DNA of 64,000 bases from Candidatus Uabimicrobium amorphum. GTDB lineage: Bacteria; Planctomycetota; Uabimicrobiia; Uabimicrobiales; Uabimicrobiaceae. The notes beneath the pieces are model-generated. The model saw nothing but the letters and a program-made list of their open reading frames with translations, was not told the origin of the DNA and did no database searches. Below are positions 7,886 to 16,747 of this stretch, piece by piece (position 1 is the first letter of the stretch; every line of letters begins with the position of its first letter). The translations under genes and the position numbers were made by a program. Where the stretch lies: positions 3,286,001 to 3,350,000 of the forward strand of contig NZ_AP019860.1 of the NCBI RefSeq assembly GCF_009002475.1, read 5' to 3'.

Positions 7886-9712
7886 ATGTTTTTCAACATT
7901 TTTATGATATTTTTGGCCGCGGGACTTTTGAGTATTGTACAGGGGGTTCTCAACTGGGTTCTGGTTATTGGTGGAATTGGTTTTCTTATTTTCATTCACG
8001 AATTAGGGCACTTCGTCGTCGCAAAATACGAAGGTGTAAGAGTCGAAGCTTTTGCCCTAGGTTTCGGTAATGCCATTTTCTCGAAAAAATGGGGAGAAAC
8101 CGACTATAGAATCAATTTAATTCCTTTGGGCGGTTATGTAAAAATGGCCGGAGATTTACCTGAAAATGTCCGCGGAAGATCCGATGAATTTTTTTCAAAA
8201 ACCACAGGGCAGCGTGCACGTATCCTTATTGCGGGAGTAGTGATGAACGCGCTTTTTGGTTTTGTGGGTATGGCTCTTGCTTTCCAGATAGGTTCCAAAT
8301 TCCTAGTACCAAAGGTAGGACTTGTACAAAATGGTAGTCCCGCATGGCAAGCCGGCTTACAAAAAGACGATATCGTACTAGAGGTCAACGGAAACAAAAT
8401 ATATAGTTTTAGCGATCTATTTGTAGAAGTTGCCTTTAGCAGTCCCAAAGGAGCCATTCTAAAAATACAACGTGACGGTGAAGTACAAGAAATAAAAGTT
8501 TTACCTAAATACGATGAGGTGCGAGGCGTTTCCACAATCGGAATCTACCCACCAATGCAGACGACAATGAAAGTCAAAGAAGAGACACTGGCATATCAAG
8601 CCGGTTTTCGTACCGGAGACACGATCATACGAGTCGCGAATGGGAGTTTATCAGAAAGTGAACGCGAACAAATAGAGGTCAATGATGGTTATGAAGTAGA
8701 ACGTGTCATTTCGCAAATGGAAAACAGCGATCTGGCGATTACAGTCAAACGTGGTAACGAAGAGAAGGTCATCACCATAACTCCTCAGCAATACACCGTT
8801 CACCGCATTGGTATTCGTTCGCGACTTCTCAAAATAGGAAATTTAAAGCTTGATCACAAACTACCATTTCAAATCGGTGATGAATTTCTAAAAGTCGACG
8901 GCAAACACATACTAAATAACGAAATCTTAGAAAAAGAACTGGAAACATCTAAGGAACAACGACAATTCACAATTGTACGCGATGGCAAGGAAGTTACCAT
9001 TGCCTTTACCGTGCAAAACGCACGCGAATTTATAGATAAGATATATTTTGTTTCTGATTTATATATTGGTCAAGTTATGGAATCATACCCTGCGCGTAAA
9101 GTCTTACAAATGGGTGATAAGATCATAAAAATGAATGATGTCAAACTCGAAAGCTGGACCGATATATACAATGCTGTGCAACAATCTAAAGGTCAACCAC
9201 TTAGCGTTACCTATGAGCGTAACGGCAAAGAATACACGGCGACCCTGGAGGCAAAAAAAGTCGATATTCCCGTACTACAATTAACACATGAGCTCACAAC
9301 GATTCAATCATCGAGTTTTTTAGATTCATGCCGCCTCGGTTGGATTCACACCAAAAATATGGCCAAACACATATTTTTAATGCTCAAAGGTTTATTTAGT
9401 CGTAAAGTTTCTTCCAAAACATTAGGTGGCCCGGTCACCATATTCGCAGCCTCACACACATACTTAGAATTGGGAATGGGAAGATTTATCTACTTTCTAG
9501 CTTTGGTAAGTATTAATTTGGCGATTATTAACTTACTACCAATTCCCGTTCTCGATGGTGGACATTTACTACTAACGGCAGCAGAGAAAATAAACGGAAA
9601 ACCACTAGCGCCAAGAACACTGGTGTGGATAAATCACATGGGATTTTTATTTTTGTTGTTTCTCATTATTTACGTCACCGCAAATGATATACAACGTGTT
9701 TTTGGAGGCTGA
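7886..9712 (+). CDS. rseP: RseP-type site-2 membrane metalloprotease with four PDZ domains
   Basis: Zinc intramembrane protease of the M50B family, which cleaves membrane-anchored regulators such as anti-sigma factors after a first cut by another protease. The start has GAGGT 8 bp upstream. The zinc motif HELGH is in the first TM (about residues 38-42), with FALGFG after it. The second zinc-binding motif LDGGH is at about 555-559 (LLPIPVLDGGH), followed by a last TM. Four PDZ-like units lie between (about 150-210, 220-300, 310-380 and 390-465). E. coli RseP has two and about 450 residues, so this 608-aa protein is enlarged, as often in planctomycetes. It is followed after 3 bp by the Sm-like gene. 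Confidence 0.93.
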   Translation: MFFNIFMIFLAAGLLSIVQGVLNWVLVIGGIGFLIFIHELGHFVVAKYEGVRVEAFALGFGNAIFSKKWGETDYRINLIPLGGYVKMAGDLPENVRGRSDEFFSKTTGQRARILIAGVVMNALFGFVGMALAFQIGSKFLVPKVGLVQNGSPAWQAGLQKDDIVLEVNGNKIYSFSDLFVEVAFSSPKGAILKIQRDGEVQEIKVLPKYDEVRGVSTIGIYPPMQTTMKVKEETLAYQAGFRTGDTIIRVANGSLSESEREQIEVNDGYEVERVISQMENSDLAITVKRGNEEKVITITPQQYTVHRIGIRSRLLKIGNLKLDHKLPFQIGDEFLKVDGKHILNNEILEKELETSKEQRQFTIVRDGKEVTIAFTVQNAREFIDKIYFVSDLYIGQVMESYPARKVLQMGDKIIKMNDVKLESWTDIYNAVQQSKGQPLSVTYERNGKEYTATLEAKKVDIPVLQLTHELTTIQSSSFLDSCRLGWIHTKNMAKHIFLMLKGLFSRKVSSKTLGGPVTIFAASHTYLELGMGRFIYFLALVSINLAIINLLPIPVLDGGHLLLTAAEKINGKPLAPRTLVWINHMGFLFLLFLIIYVTANDIQRVFGG

Positions 9713-9715
9713 TAA

Positions 9716-9985
9716 ATGCAAGAATTAGAGGTTTTTCTCAATGAACAAGTCATCATTGACACGAAATCTTCCTATCTGTTTATTGGAAACCTACAAAAAA
9801 TTGGAGACTTTTTCCTAACAATGACCGACGTGGATGTTCATGATCAAAACGATTTCAGCAAAACCAAAGAAATATATGTAATGGAAGCCGCCAAATACGG
9901 CATAAAAATAAATCGAAAGTCAGTAAATATTGTAAAAGCGGAAATGATTTCTATTAGCTTACTCAGTGATATTGTAAAATACTAA
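9716..9985 (+). CDS. Small Sm-like (LSM fold) protein
   Basis: 89 residues. The pattern of five short strands resembles the Sm/LSM barrel: KSSYLFIGNLQKIGDFFLTMTD has the G-x-L-x-x-x-D/F-x-L-x-L-x-x-x-D type Sm1 arrangement, and KSVNIVKAEMISIS fits Sm2. Similar small proteins occur after rseP-like genes in planctomycetes (from memory). Sm-fold proteins often bind RNA, but no function can be claimed. It starts 3 bp after rseP and is surely co-transcribed. Confidence 0.65.
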   Translation: MQELEVFLNEQVIIDTKSSYLFIGNLQKIGDFFLTMTDVDVHDQNDFSKTKEIYVMEAAKYGIKINRKSVNIVKAEMISISLLSDIVKY

Positions 9986-10081
9986 TGGTGCTTTAACGCA
10001 CAAAAATTTCATTGTAGGTTTGTGGTAGTTTTCTGTATACTGTCAAGAGTATTTAGACTGTAATTTTAAACATGTCTTAAT

Positions 10082-10136
10082 GAGTGGATACAAATATGTA
10101 CACCTGCATTTTCGGTGTAGATATTTTTGTCCACTC
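10082..10136. repeat. Long imperfect inverted repeat upstream of prsW
   Basis: A 23-bp arm (GAGTGGATACAAATATGTACACC) pairs with its downstream partner with about three mismatches around a 9-base loop. It lies in the 217-bp gap between the Sm-like gene and the PrsW gene. It has no T-run, so it is not a clear intrinsic terminator. It could be a small MITE-like repeat or a leader RNA structure. Confidence 0.8.
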
Positions 10137-10202
10137 CGAACATAAGCCACACCTTTTATTTGAGAAAGGAGATGCGAGTTTTCTTGATCTCGCTACCTTA
10201 CA

Positions 10203-11198
10203 ATGACAAAAGAGAAAATGCGATTATTGCGTTCTAAGTTTATTAGAACTTTGCAATTACTTAAATTAGCTAAGCAAAAAAATCTAATCGACGACGAACA
10301 ATATACCCAAACAACAAAAAAATATCGCAAAAAAATTTCTTCTTTAGACGTAGAACAAGGAGAAGCGCCATCTTACGAAATACTCGGTGGCTTTGCTGCA
10401 AAGATTTTCTTTTTGCTAGTTACTTTTCTCGCCGTAGCGTACTTTTTGCCACATGCCATCGCTTTAACCTCGGCAAAGCCATCGTACCTATTCGTAGCTT
10501 TCGGCTGCCCCATTGTTTATTTAATGATCGTTTACTTACTCGATAAATATGAACCTGAACCAAAGTTGTATGTTGCCGGAGCATTTGTTTGGGGTGCCGT
10601 TTCAACGGTCATTGCACTATATCTCAATGCGTTTACTGCTGGTATTTTTGGTAGCATGGTTATTTCCATCTGTCTTGCGGGTGTCACAGAGGAACTCGCA
10701 AAAGGAATTGGAGTATACCGCCTGTCAAAACATCCAGAGTACAACGATACACTAGATGCAATTGTTTATGGATTTGCAGTAGGTCTTGGTTTTGCTGCCG
10801 TAGAAAACTTATTTTACTACTACCAGTTCATGCAAGCGGGAGCAAAAGCAAACGAACTATTAGGTAGTGTTGCCACAATGATTGCCATACGTGCTTCGCT
10901 ATGCGCGTTAGGTCATGCTGTATTTACCACCACAATCGCATTGGTCTTGGCACAAGCAAAACAAGTAAAAGGTATGCCCGACATTGGTGATTTTATAAAA
11001 GGTTATTTTCTAGCCGCCATCATCCACGGAGCTTTTAACTATTTCTGTATTGCCATTGGTAATAACTCTATCATCGTCAACAGCATTATTGTCATGACCG
11101 GCTTATATATATTCTGGCTTGTAATCAAAAACAACTGGAAAGAAGTTCGCGACAACAATAACTACTTTAAAGGCTTAGGCGTACCTTCTGATATTTAA
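10203..11198 (+). CDS. PrsW-family intramembrane metalloprotease
   Basis: Polytopic membrane protein of the PrsW/M82 family within the CPBP-like superfamily, known in Bacillus for site-1 cleavage of the anti-sigma factor RsiW. Length 331 aa. The N-terminal 60 residues are cytoplasmic and basic; about eight TM helices follow. The family motifs are visible: EELAKGIGVY (EExxK, about 162-171), DAIVYGFAVGLGFAAVENL (FxxxEN) and GHAVFTTT, with a second H in AAIIHGAFNYF. RseP, a site-2 protease, lies upstream with one gene between, so the two could act in one proteolytic cascade (inference). The start is not well supported by a ribosome-binding site; the Met at 10218 is an alternative. Confidence 0.88.
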   Translation: MTKEKMRLLRSKFIRTLQLLKLAKQKNLIDDEQYTQTTKKYRKKISSLDVEQGEAPSYEILGGFAAKIFFLLVTFLAVAYFLPHAIALTSAKPSYLFVAFGCPIVYLMIVYLLDKYEPEPKLYVAGAFVWGAVSTVIALYLNAFTAGIFGSMVISICLAGVTEELAKGIGVYRLSKHPEYNDTLDAIVYGFAVGLGFAAVENLFYYYQFMQAGAKANELLGSVATMIAIRASLCALGHAVFTTTIALVLAQAKQVKGMPDIGDFIKGYFLAAIIHGAFNYFCIAIGNNSIIVNSIIVMTGLYIFWLVIKNNWKEVRDNNNYFKGLGVPSDI

Positions 11199-11204
11199 TT
11201 TTAC

Positions 11205-11233
11205 TTCAGGAACGATAGTAAATCGTTCCTGAA
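11205..11233. terminator. 12-bp perfect hairpin after the PrsW gene
   Basis: TTCAGGAACGAT, a 5-base loop, then ATCGTTCCTGAA. It has no good T-run, but its position 7 bp after the stop suggests a terminator or 3' stabiliser. Confidence 0.65.
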
Positions 11234-11407
11234 TCTAATCCAATTGTTTCTCTGGCAGTTGTTTTTATTTGAAAAAAAAACAAAGGGATGTATAATAAAT
11301 ATATAGCTTCTTTGTCGTTTCTTCGTCGTATTTTGCACAATGAATTTCATAAATACACGAATTTTATATTATACTCTATGTAAAATTAACTTCTAAGATT
11401 AGAAATC

Positions 11408-12739
11408 ATGACGAGATTACAACACAGATCGATAAATCTAACTGCCAAGAAAAATCACTTTGACATACATGATCGACAAAATTTCGAACATATTCTCCAA
11501 GGAAAGTACATTAACCAGAATCGTATCTTGGCGAACTCAAGTGATGGCTCCGACCACACTATTCGCATCGAAGAACTTCTGGGGAAAGGTGGATATGGAG
11601 AGGTCTATAGAGTATGCTACATTAATCAACCCACCCAACATTTCGCACTGAAAATTCCACGCGACCCATTAGAAATTACGCGCAATTACATAAATAATGA
11701 AATTCAAAAGCTTAACACATTGCAAAGAAGTGGTTCGAAATACATTCCCAAAATACTACCGTTTTTTTTCTTTTGGGGAGAAGAACGTATTCCTTGTTAC
11801 TTGACCCACATATACAAACCCATATGCGATGTATTTCCCTCTTTTTCACAAAACGAGCCCATGGATCCGATCAATGCCCTGAAGTTGTTTTATTTGATTA
11901 CACTGGGGTTAAAACACATCACTTCTCATCACATTGTGCACAACGATATCAAACCCGAAAATATCATGTTTTATGGGGAAACACCTATTATTACGGATTA
12001 TGGTACGGCACGTAGTAATAGCGAAATTGACGAAGTCGAAATAGAAAGAATATCTGGACGTCTTCACGGCACTCCGATCTGGCTACCTCCAGAACTTATA
12101 TCAATACATGAAGATGAATATGGTCGGCCTTATGTGTATTACAACTTAAGTAAGGTGTGTCAAAAAACAGATGTTTGGGGACTGGGGCTTATTTTGATGC
12201 GTTGTTTGACGGGTCGCAATTTATTTTCCATGTCTTCTATCACGACATTTTCTACCCCTGATATATTTTTCAAAATTAAGTATTTATTTAATGAAAATAA
12301 TATTTTAGGAAAGTACAAAAGTTGGTGTCAACGTTATATCAATCGCCTGTACAAAAACAACGATCCTCTACAAAAACAAAATTTGGATATTGAGCAAATC
12401 CGTTATCTACTGGGTTCAAATAGTACAGAGCAAGATGATCCTCCCCTAACAACAAAAAGAAAGCACAAAAAAGAAATGTTTTCTTCGGGAAGGTTTATGG
12501 CAGCAAAATTACTCATGCGGAAAATTGAATTGATGAGCCGCAATCGTTCGGACGTTGAAATTCGCGACTTTTTTATTGAGACACTTTTCGAATTACACGA
12601 TATTTGTACGGCACCTCTTGTTGAGCGCGTTAAAGTGTATCGACTGGTGAATACATTGGTTCAAGTATTCCCAGGCTTACGAGAGATAGATAGACAATTA
12701 CATGTACCCGACTTAACTACTTGCGCACTTTATGAATGA
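11408..12739 (+). CDS. Ser/Thr protein kinase with atypical HND and DYG motifs
   Basis: Soluble Hanks-type kinase, 443 aa, without TM segment. Kinase domain about 55-320: GKGGYGEVYRV (Gly loop), FALKIP (Lys about 82), HNDIKPENIMFYG (catalytic loop), ITDYGTARS (metal-binding Asp), GTPIWLPPEL and DVWGLGLILMRCLTGR. The catalytic Asp and Asn are kept. The Arg before the catalytic Asp is Asn (non-RD kinase) and DFG is DYG, so activation-loop control probably differs. The C-terminal 110 residues are helical and unrecognised. It overlaps the convergent lipase-like gene by 10 bp, tail to tail. Confidence 0.88.
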   Translation: MTRLQHRSINLTAKKNHFDIHDRQNFEHILQGKYINQNRILANSSDGSDHTIRIEELLGKGGYGEVYRVCYINQPTQHFALKIPRDPLEITRNYINNEIQKLNTLQRSGSKYIPKILPFFFFWGEERIPCYLTHIYKPICDVFPSFSQNEPMDPINALKLFYLITLGLKHITSHHIVHNDIKPENIMFYGETPIITDYGTARSNSEIDEVEIERISGRLHGTPIWLPPELISIHEDEYGRPYVYYNLSKVCQKTDVWGLGLILMRCLTGRNLFSMSSITTFSTPDIFFKIKYLFNENNILGKYKSWCQRYINRLYKNNDPLQKQNLDIEQIRYLLGSNSTEQDDPPLTTKRKHKKEMFSSGRFMAAKLLMRKIELMSRNRSDVEIRDFFIETLFELHDICTAPLVERVKVYRLVNTLVQVFPGLREIDRQLHVPDLTTCALYE

Positions 12740-13569
12740 TCATCAATCCAAGAAAACATTTTTCCCATAATTTTTTCCCCAGCCATTTCGTGTAAAATTT
12801 CGTGTTTCGCATGACGCACAAGAAAAAATTCTTTTTTACAACGCAAACCGGCAAAAAAACTTTTGGTTGCCGCGACATCTGCGACTTTATCATTGTCTCC
12901 CTGCATAATGAGGGTGGGAATCTGAACCATGTGCTTTTTAGATTGTACCATTTTCATCGTTTTGTATAATTCACAAAGCCATCTTGCGGTTACCTTTTCA
13001 TGGATAAAAGGATCAAGAGAGTATTCATGACCAATATTCGGATCATTGCTCATATTCTCTATTTCCATTTTATAGTCCACGGCAAATTTAGGTAATGCTA
13101 CGTTCGAAAACTTGGCCATGGTCTTTTTCCAAACAGAAGGTTGGTTCTTCATGTGAAGGAGGGGACTACAAAGAATATTTCCTTTGACATAACATTTGTT
13201 AAGATGAGTAAAAAGAACTGCAAGAAGGGCTCCCATGTTGTGTCCTAAAACAAAAGGGTTTTTCATTCCCTTAAATTCACGAAGAAAGGCATAAAAATTT
13301 CCCACATCGACAATATAGTCTTCTACTTGGTTGATAAAACCTCTTTTTCCTTCGGAACGTCCATAACCCGTTAGGTCAAAGATGTAAAAGTTGTAGCCGT
13401 TTTGTGCGAAAAAATCGCCGATTTTTTTATAACGGCCTCCATGATCTAACGCACCATGAATACCGATGATATCGGCTTTGGCATTAGACTGTTGCCAATA
13501 GCGATAGAATAGCCATCTATTTTCGGAGGGGAAAAATCCTTCGCAGTTAAGTACACTTTGGTTACTCAT
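12730..13569 (-). CDS. Monoacylglycerol-lipase-like alpha/beta hydrolase lacking the nucleophile Ser
   Basis: 279 aa, family of monoacylglycerol lipase and lysophospholipase (Hydrolase_4). The fold markers are clear: GIHGALDHGGRY (HG oxyanion region), DLTGYGRSEGKRG, LIMQGDNDKVAD (acid Asp) and VRHAKHEILHE (base His). The nucleophile elbow reads LGHNMGAL where the family has GHSMGG: the codon is AAC (13237-13239, residue 111) instead of a Ser codon, one base change from AGC. Unless this is a sequencing error, the protein should be inactive as a classical lipase. No signal peptide. It starts in a 346-bp intergenic region. Confidence 0.85.
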   Translation of the reverse strand: MSNQSVLNCEGFFPSENRWLFYRYWQQSNAKADIIGIHGALDHGGRYKKIGDFFAQNGYNFYIFDLTGYGRSEGKRGFINQVEDYIVDVGNFYAFLREFKGMKNPFVLGHNMGALLAVLFTHLNKCYVKGNILCSPLLHMKNQPSVWKKTMAKFSNVALPKFAVDYKMEIENMSNDPNIGHEYSLDPFIHEKVTARWLCELYKTMKMVQSKKHMVQIPTLIMQGDNDKVADVAATKSFFAGLRCKKEFFLVRHAKHEILHEMAGEKIMGKMFSWIDDHS

Positions 13570-13915
13570 TCCTATAAAACTCTCTAAACAATAGTTATTG
13601 GAATTGTTATTTTAGCTCTATAAGGCAAACCAGAAAAAGTTCAAACTCTCGACAGATTGTCGTTTATCGAATATGTACTACATAATGGTTTAGTTTATAG
13701 CAGGCGAAATTTGCAAAAAATTGTAGTTTGTAAAAATGGTTTTTAGCAACTCTAACAAAGGGAATGTTTGTTGTCAAAAAAAAAATCCTCCCATTGCTTT
13801 TTCCTTTGAAAGATTCTATGCAGTTGCTATAATTTACCATATATAATACTGCCATTTAAATACAAGGCATAATAATTACGGTGTATCTCAAAATTTTTGG
13901 AATGATCTTATTACT
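13570..13915. other. Intergenic region with divergent promoters
   Basis: A 346-bp AT-rich gap between the starts of the lipase-like gene (minus) and the SIR2/TPR gene (plus). Two TATAAT boxes on the plus strand (13828-13833 and 13842-13847) could be -10 elements for the plus gene. A 63-codon minus frame inside it has no other support. Confidence 0.4.
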
Positions 13916-16000
13916 ATGGCTAGACATATAAAACAATTAAAAGAATTCTCTCAAAATAAAGAGTTGGTCCTACTAGTAGGCTCCAGTGTAAAAAACCCCT
14001 CTCCTCATACAAGTTTTGTAGAAAAATTTTTATCTACTTTGCAAAATAGCTGGGATGTTTTAGAACTTTATCTTCCAGAGGTAAGGGAACGAGGTTTAAC
14101 AACAGAGGCCTTTTACCGAGTATTTTACGAGTATTTTGCCGATGAAGTATTTACACCTCTACAAAGTTTTAAATACGAAAAAGCGGATCCATACTACCAA
14201 ACCATCGCACAAATCGTAGCCAACCAAAAACTTCTAGCGCTTGGTACTGCAGATATAGACAATAGATTAGCTCTTGCATTACAACAAGAATACCACGACA
14301 TCCCTTTCGAACAACACGCAGATACAAATATTCCGTATGTATCGTATTTAAACGGATGTATAGAAAATGAAGATTCATTGGTGGCGACTTTAGAACAAGA
14401 AAGCCACAAACTCCAAGGAGCTTCTCCTAACTTAGAAAAAGTCTATCACTTTATTACCAAAAACGAAAATGCCAAAGCAGTACTCCTTTTAGGACTGCAC
14501 CCTGATGACTTTTGCTGGAAAAAAACATATGGTTTGATGGTACAACTTGCGAAAAAATATCCTCAGAAAACCATTTATTGGATGTATACAGAAAAATCCA
14601 TGGCCCTGGAGCACTTGAAGCAGTTAGGTAATGTCCAACTGATTCCATACTCTCCAGATGTTTTGGCAGAGGTATTCGACCTACAACATGTCCAAGAAAC
14701 TGTCGATAATATAGATACCGCAGCACTGGACAAATGGTTAGAGGCGAAAAACGCCGACCCTGATCTCCTTGAATTTGCAGGAGCACTACTCAACGAAGTG
14801 ATTAGTCGTTCACATGCATTGCAAGTTTTGGAATATGCGATGAGTAGTTACCAAAGCGAAGGGAACTCTGCAGGACTCGCAAGAGTACATCGCCTTAAAG
14901 GCTCCATTTATTTCGAACAAGGGCATTTGGAAAAATCAATCCATAACCACAATGAAGCTATTGCGCTATGGAACCGCGCAAACCAAGAGTATCAACTTGC
15001 AAAAGAAAATATGATGCTTGCCGACACTTACTGGAATGCAGGAGCAACAGATCGCGCCTTACAACATTATGGCGAAGCTCTTTCTATTTACAATATGTTA
15101 GAAAACATAAGTGGAATATCGTCGGTAACAGATAAGCTAGCGAGAATTTGCGATATTGATGAAGATTACGAATTGGCACAACGCTACTACAACGAAAGCT
15201 TAGAAGCCAAAAAGAAAAAGTATCAATACAGCGAAATGGTACAAACACTTCTCAATTTGAGCGCATCTTTGATCAAAAATCAGGATTGGGAACAAGCGAC
15301 GACAAACTTAAACGAAGCACTACGCATTGGCAATGAGTTCTACTGCCATTCTTCTCTAGAAGAGGTTCACCAACACCTAGGTCTAATTGCAATGAGTGCG
15401 CTCGATTACAAACGTGCATATGACCATTACCAGACCTCTTACGAGATTTACCAAGCGCAAAAAGATATTTTATCATCGGTGTTTGTCAACTGCAATTTGG
15501 GACATATTTGTGCAAAATTAGAAAATTATGATGAGTCCGTAAAATATTACGAAGGCGCTCTTGAAAGTTACGAAAAAATGGGCGACTGGCAACATTTGGC
15601 AGCGATATATAACAACTTGGGCTATATAAATACTTGTCGTAAAGAATGTGGCTTGGCCGAAGAATATTTTTCGCGTTCCGTAGAGATATTTGTGGCTCTT
15701 GGTGATGTAATGAATCTAATACGTACACATGGTAACCTTGCGCGCGTTTACACAATGCAAGGTGAGTTCGAAAACGCCATTGAATGTTACCTCGCCAACG
15801 TCGAAATGCTTTCACAATTAGACGAAAAAGTAGAGCTGGCGTCCACATTAATCGCCATATCAATAGTTCAAGCCCAGAGCGACCAAAAAGACGCATCACA
15901 AAAAAGCATCAACGAAGCCATTGAAATATACCAATCCCTAGGGATGGAAAAAGAAACACAGGAAGCACAAGAAATTTTACAAAATTTGTGTGCAAACTAG
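13916..16000 (+). CDS. SIR2-like N-terminal domain with C-terminal TPR repeats
   Basis: 694 aa. The first 270 residues look like a divergent SIR2-like NAD-binding domain: ELVLLVGSSVKNPSP where SIR2_2 proteins have the glycine-rich first loop, then NIPYVSYLNGCIEN (usually LHG), and AVLLLGLHPDDFCWKK (usually lfiGySfsD). This assignment rests on order and spacing, not on strong identity; the conserved catalytic His is not obvious. Residues about 300-690 are at least eight tetratricopeptide repeats (RVHRLKGSIYFEQGHLEKSI, AIYNNLGYINTCRKECGLAE and similar), a protein-binding scaffold. No TM or signal peptide. SIR2 plus TPR is a layout known in defence and signalling proteins. Confidence 0.75.
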   Translation: MARHIKQLKEFSQNKELVLLVGSSVKNPSPHTSFVEKFLSTLQNSWDVLELYLPEVRERGLTTEAFYRVFYEYFADEVFTPLQSFKYEKADPYYQTIAQIVANQKLLALGTADIDNRLALALQQEYHDIPFEQHADTNIPYVSYLNGCIENEDSLVATLEQESHKLQGASPNLEKVYHFITKNENAKAVLLLGLHPDDFCWKKTYGLMVQLAKKYPQKTIYWMYTEKSMALEHLKQLGNVQLIPYSPDVLAEVFDLQHVQETVDNIDTAALDKWLEAKNADPDLLEFAGALLNEVISRSHALQVLEYAMSSYQSEGNSAGLARVHRLKGSIYFEQGHLEKSIHNHNEAIALWNRANQEYQLAKENMMLADTYWNAGATDRALQHYGEALSIYNMLENISGISSVTDKLARICDIDEDYELAQRYYNESLEAKKKKYQYSEMVQTLLNLSASLIKNQDWEQATTNLNEALRIGNEFYCHSSLEEVHQHLGLIAMSALDYKRAYDHYQTSYEIYQAQKDILSSVFVNCNLGHICAKLENYDESVKYYEGALESYEKMGDWQHLAAIYNNLGYINTCRKECGLAEEYFSRSVEIFVALGDVMNLIRTHGNLARVYTMQGEFENAIECYLANVEMLSQLDEKVELASTLIAISIVQAQSDQKDASQKSINEAIEIYQSLGMEKETQEAQEILQNLCAN

Positions 16001-16015
16001 ATTTTGGAATAAAAA

Positions 16016-16747
16016 ATGCCGTGGGTGCGCAAAAAATTTAAAAAGTGTAAAGTATATGTTCTCGTTGACGCGCAAGGCCAAATCGTGATAGAAAATAACC
16101 TTGCGCAAATAAAATATCGAGGCGTTGACGACGACAAAATTTACAATGCTCGTTTAGCAGATATTGAAGAATTAGAAAATTCTAGTACACAAGAAAATGC
16201 TAGTACACAAGAAAATTCTAGTACACAAGAAAATTCTAGTACACAAGAAAATTCTAATACACAAAAGAATAGTGAAAAACAACATTCCAATGTAAAACAA
16301 GATACACCAACAAATACATCTGTGCAGCAAAATCCTACCTCTTCGCAAATAGAAATATATACAGATGGCGCCTGTACAGGAAATCCTGGTCCAGCAGGCA
16401 TTGGTATATATTTTCGTTTTGGTAAACACCAAAAAGAAATTAGTGAATACATTGGACATGCAACAAATAACATCGCAGAGCTAACGGCAATTAAAAAAGC
16501 GTTAGAGTCTCTAAAGAGTAACGAATATCCCGTTACAATATTTAGCGACTCGCAATACTCTCTTTCTGTTTTAAATGGTGCCTACAAGGCAAAAAAAAAT
16601 AAAGAGTTGATCGAATCAATTCAACAATTAATGTCGAATTTTAAACACCTTAAATTAGTAAAAGTCGCAGGGCACTCTGGTATTGCTGGCAACGAAAAAG
16701 CAGATCGACTAGCAGTGTCTGCTATCGAAAATGCAAACAATGGATAA
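16016..16747 (+). CDS. rnhA: Ribonuclease HI with N-terminal extension
   Basis: Removes RNA from RNA-DNA hybrids. The C-terminal 135 residues are a complete RNase HI domain with its DEDD residues: IYTDGACTGNPGPAG (Asp), NIAELTAIKKAL (Glu), TIFSDSQYSL (Asp) and AGHSGIAGNEKADRLA (His and Asp). The N-terminal 50 residues (MPWVRKKFKKCKVYVLVDAQ) are a small beta-rich extension. A low-complexity linker of five repeats of (S/A)STQEN (16181-16270) separates the two. The stop lies 17 bp inside the selA frame. Well supported. Confidence 0.93.
   Translation: MPWVRKKFKKCKVYVLVDAQGQIVIENNLAQIKYRGVDDDKIYNARLADIEELENSSTQENASTQENSSTQENSSTQENSNTQKNSEKQHSNVKQDTPTNTSVQQNPTSSQIEIYTDGACTGNPGPAGIGIYFRFGKHQKEISEYIGHATNNIAELTAIKKALESLKSNEYPVTIFSDSQYSLSVLNGAYKAKKNKELIESIQQLMSNFKHLKLVKVAGHSGIAGNEKADRLAVSAIENANNG
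16181..16270 (+). repeat. Five 18-bp tandem repeats in the RNase HI linker
   Basis: Units of TCTAGTACACAAGAAAAT at 16181, 16199 (first base G), 16217, 16235 and 16253 (three changes). Middle copies are identical, so copy number is likely variable between strains. Encodes SSTQEN. Confidence 0.95.
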
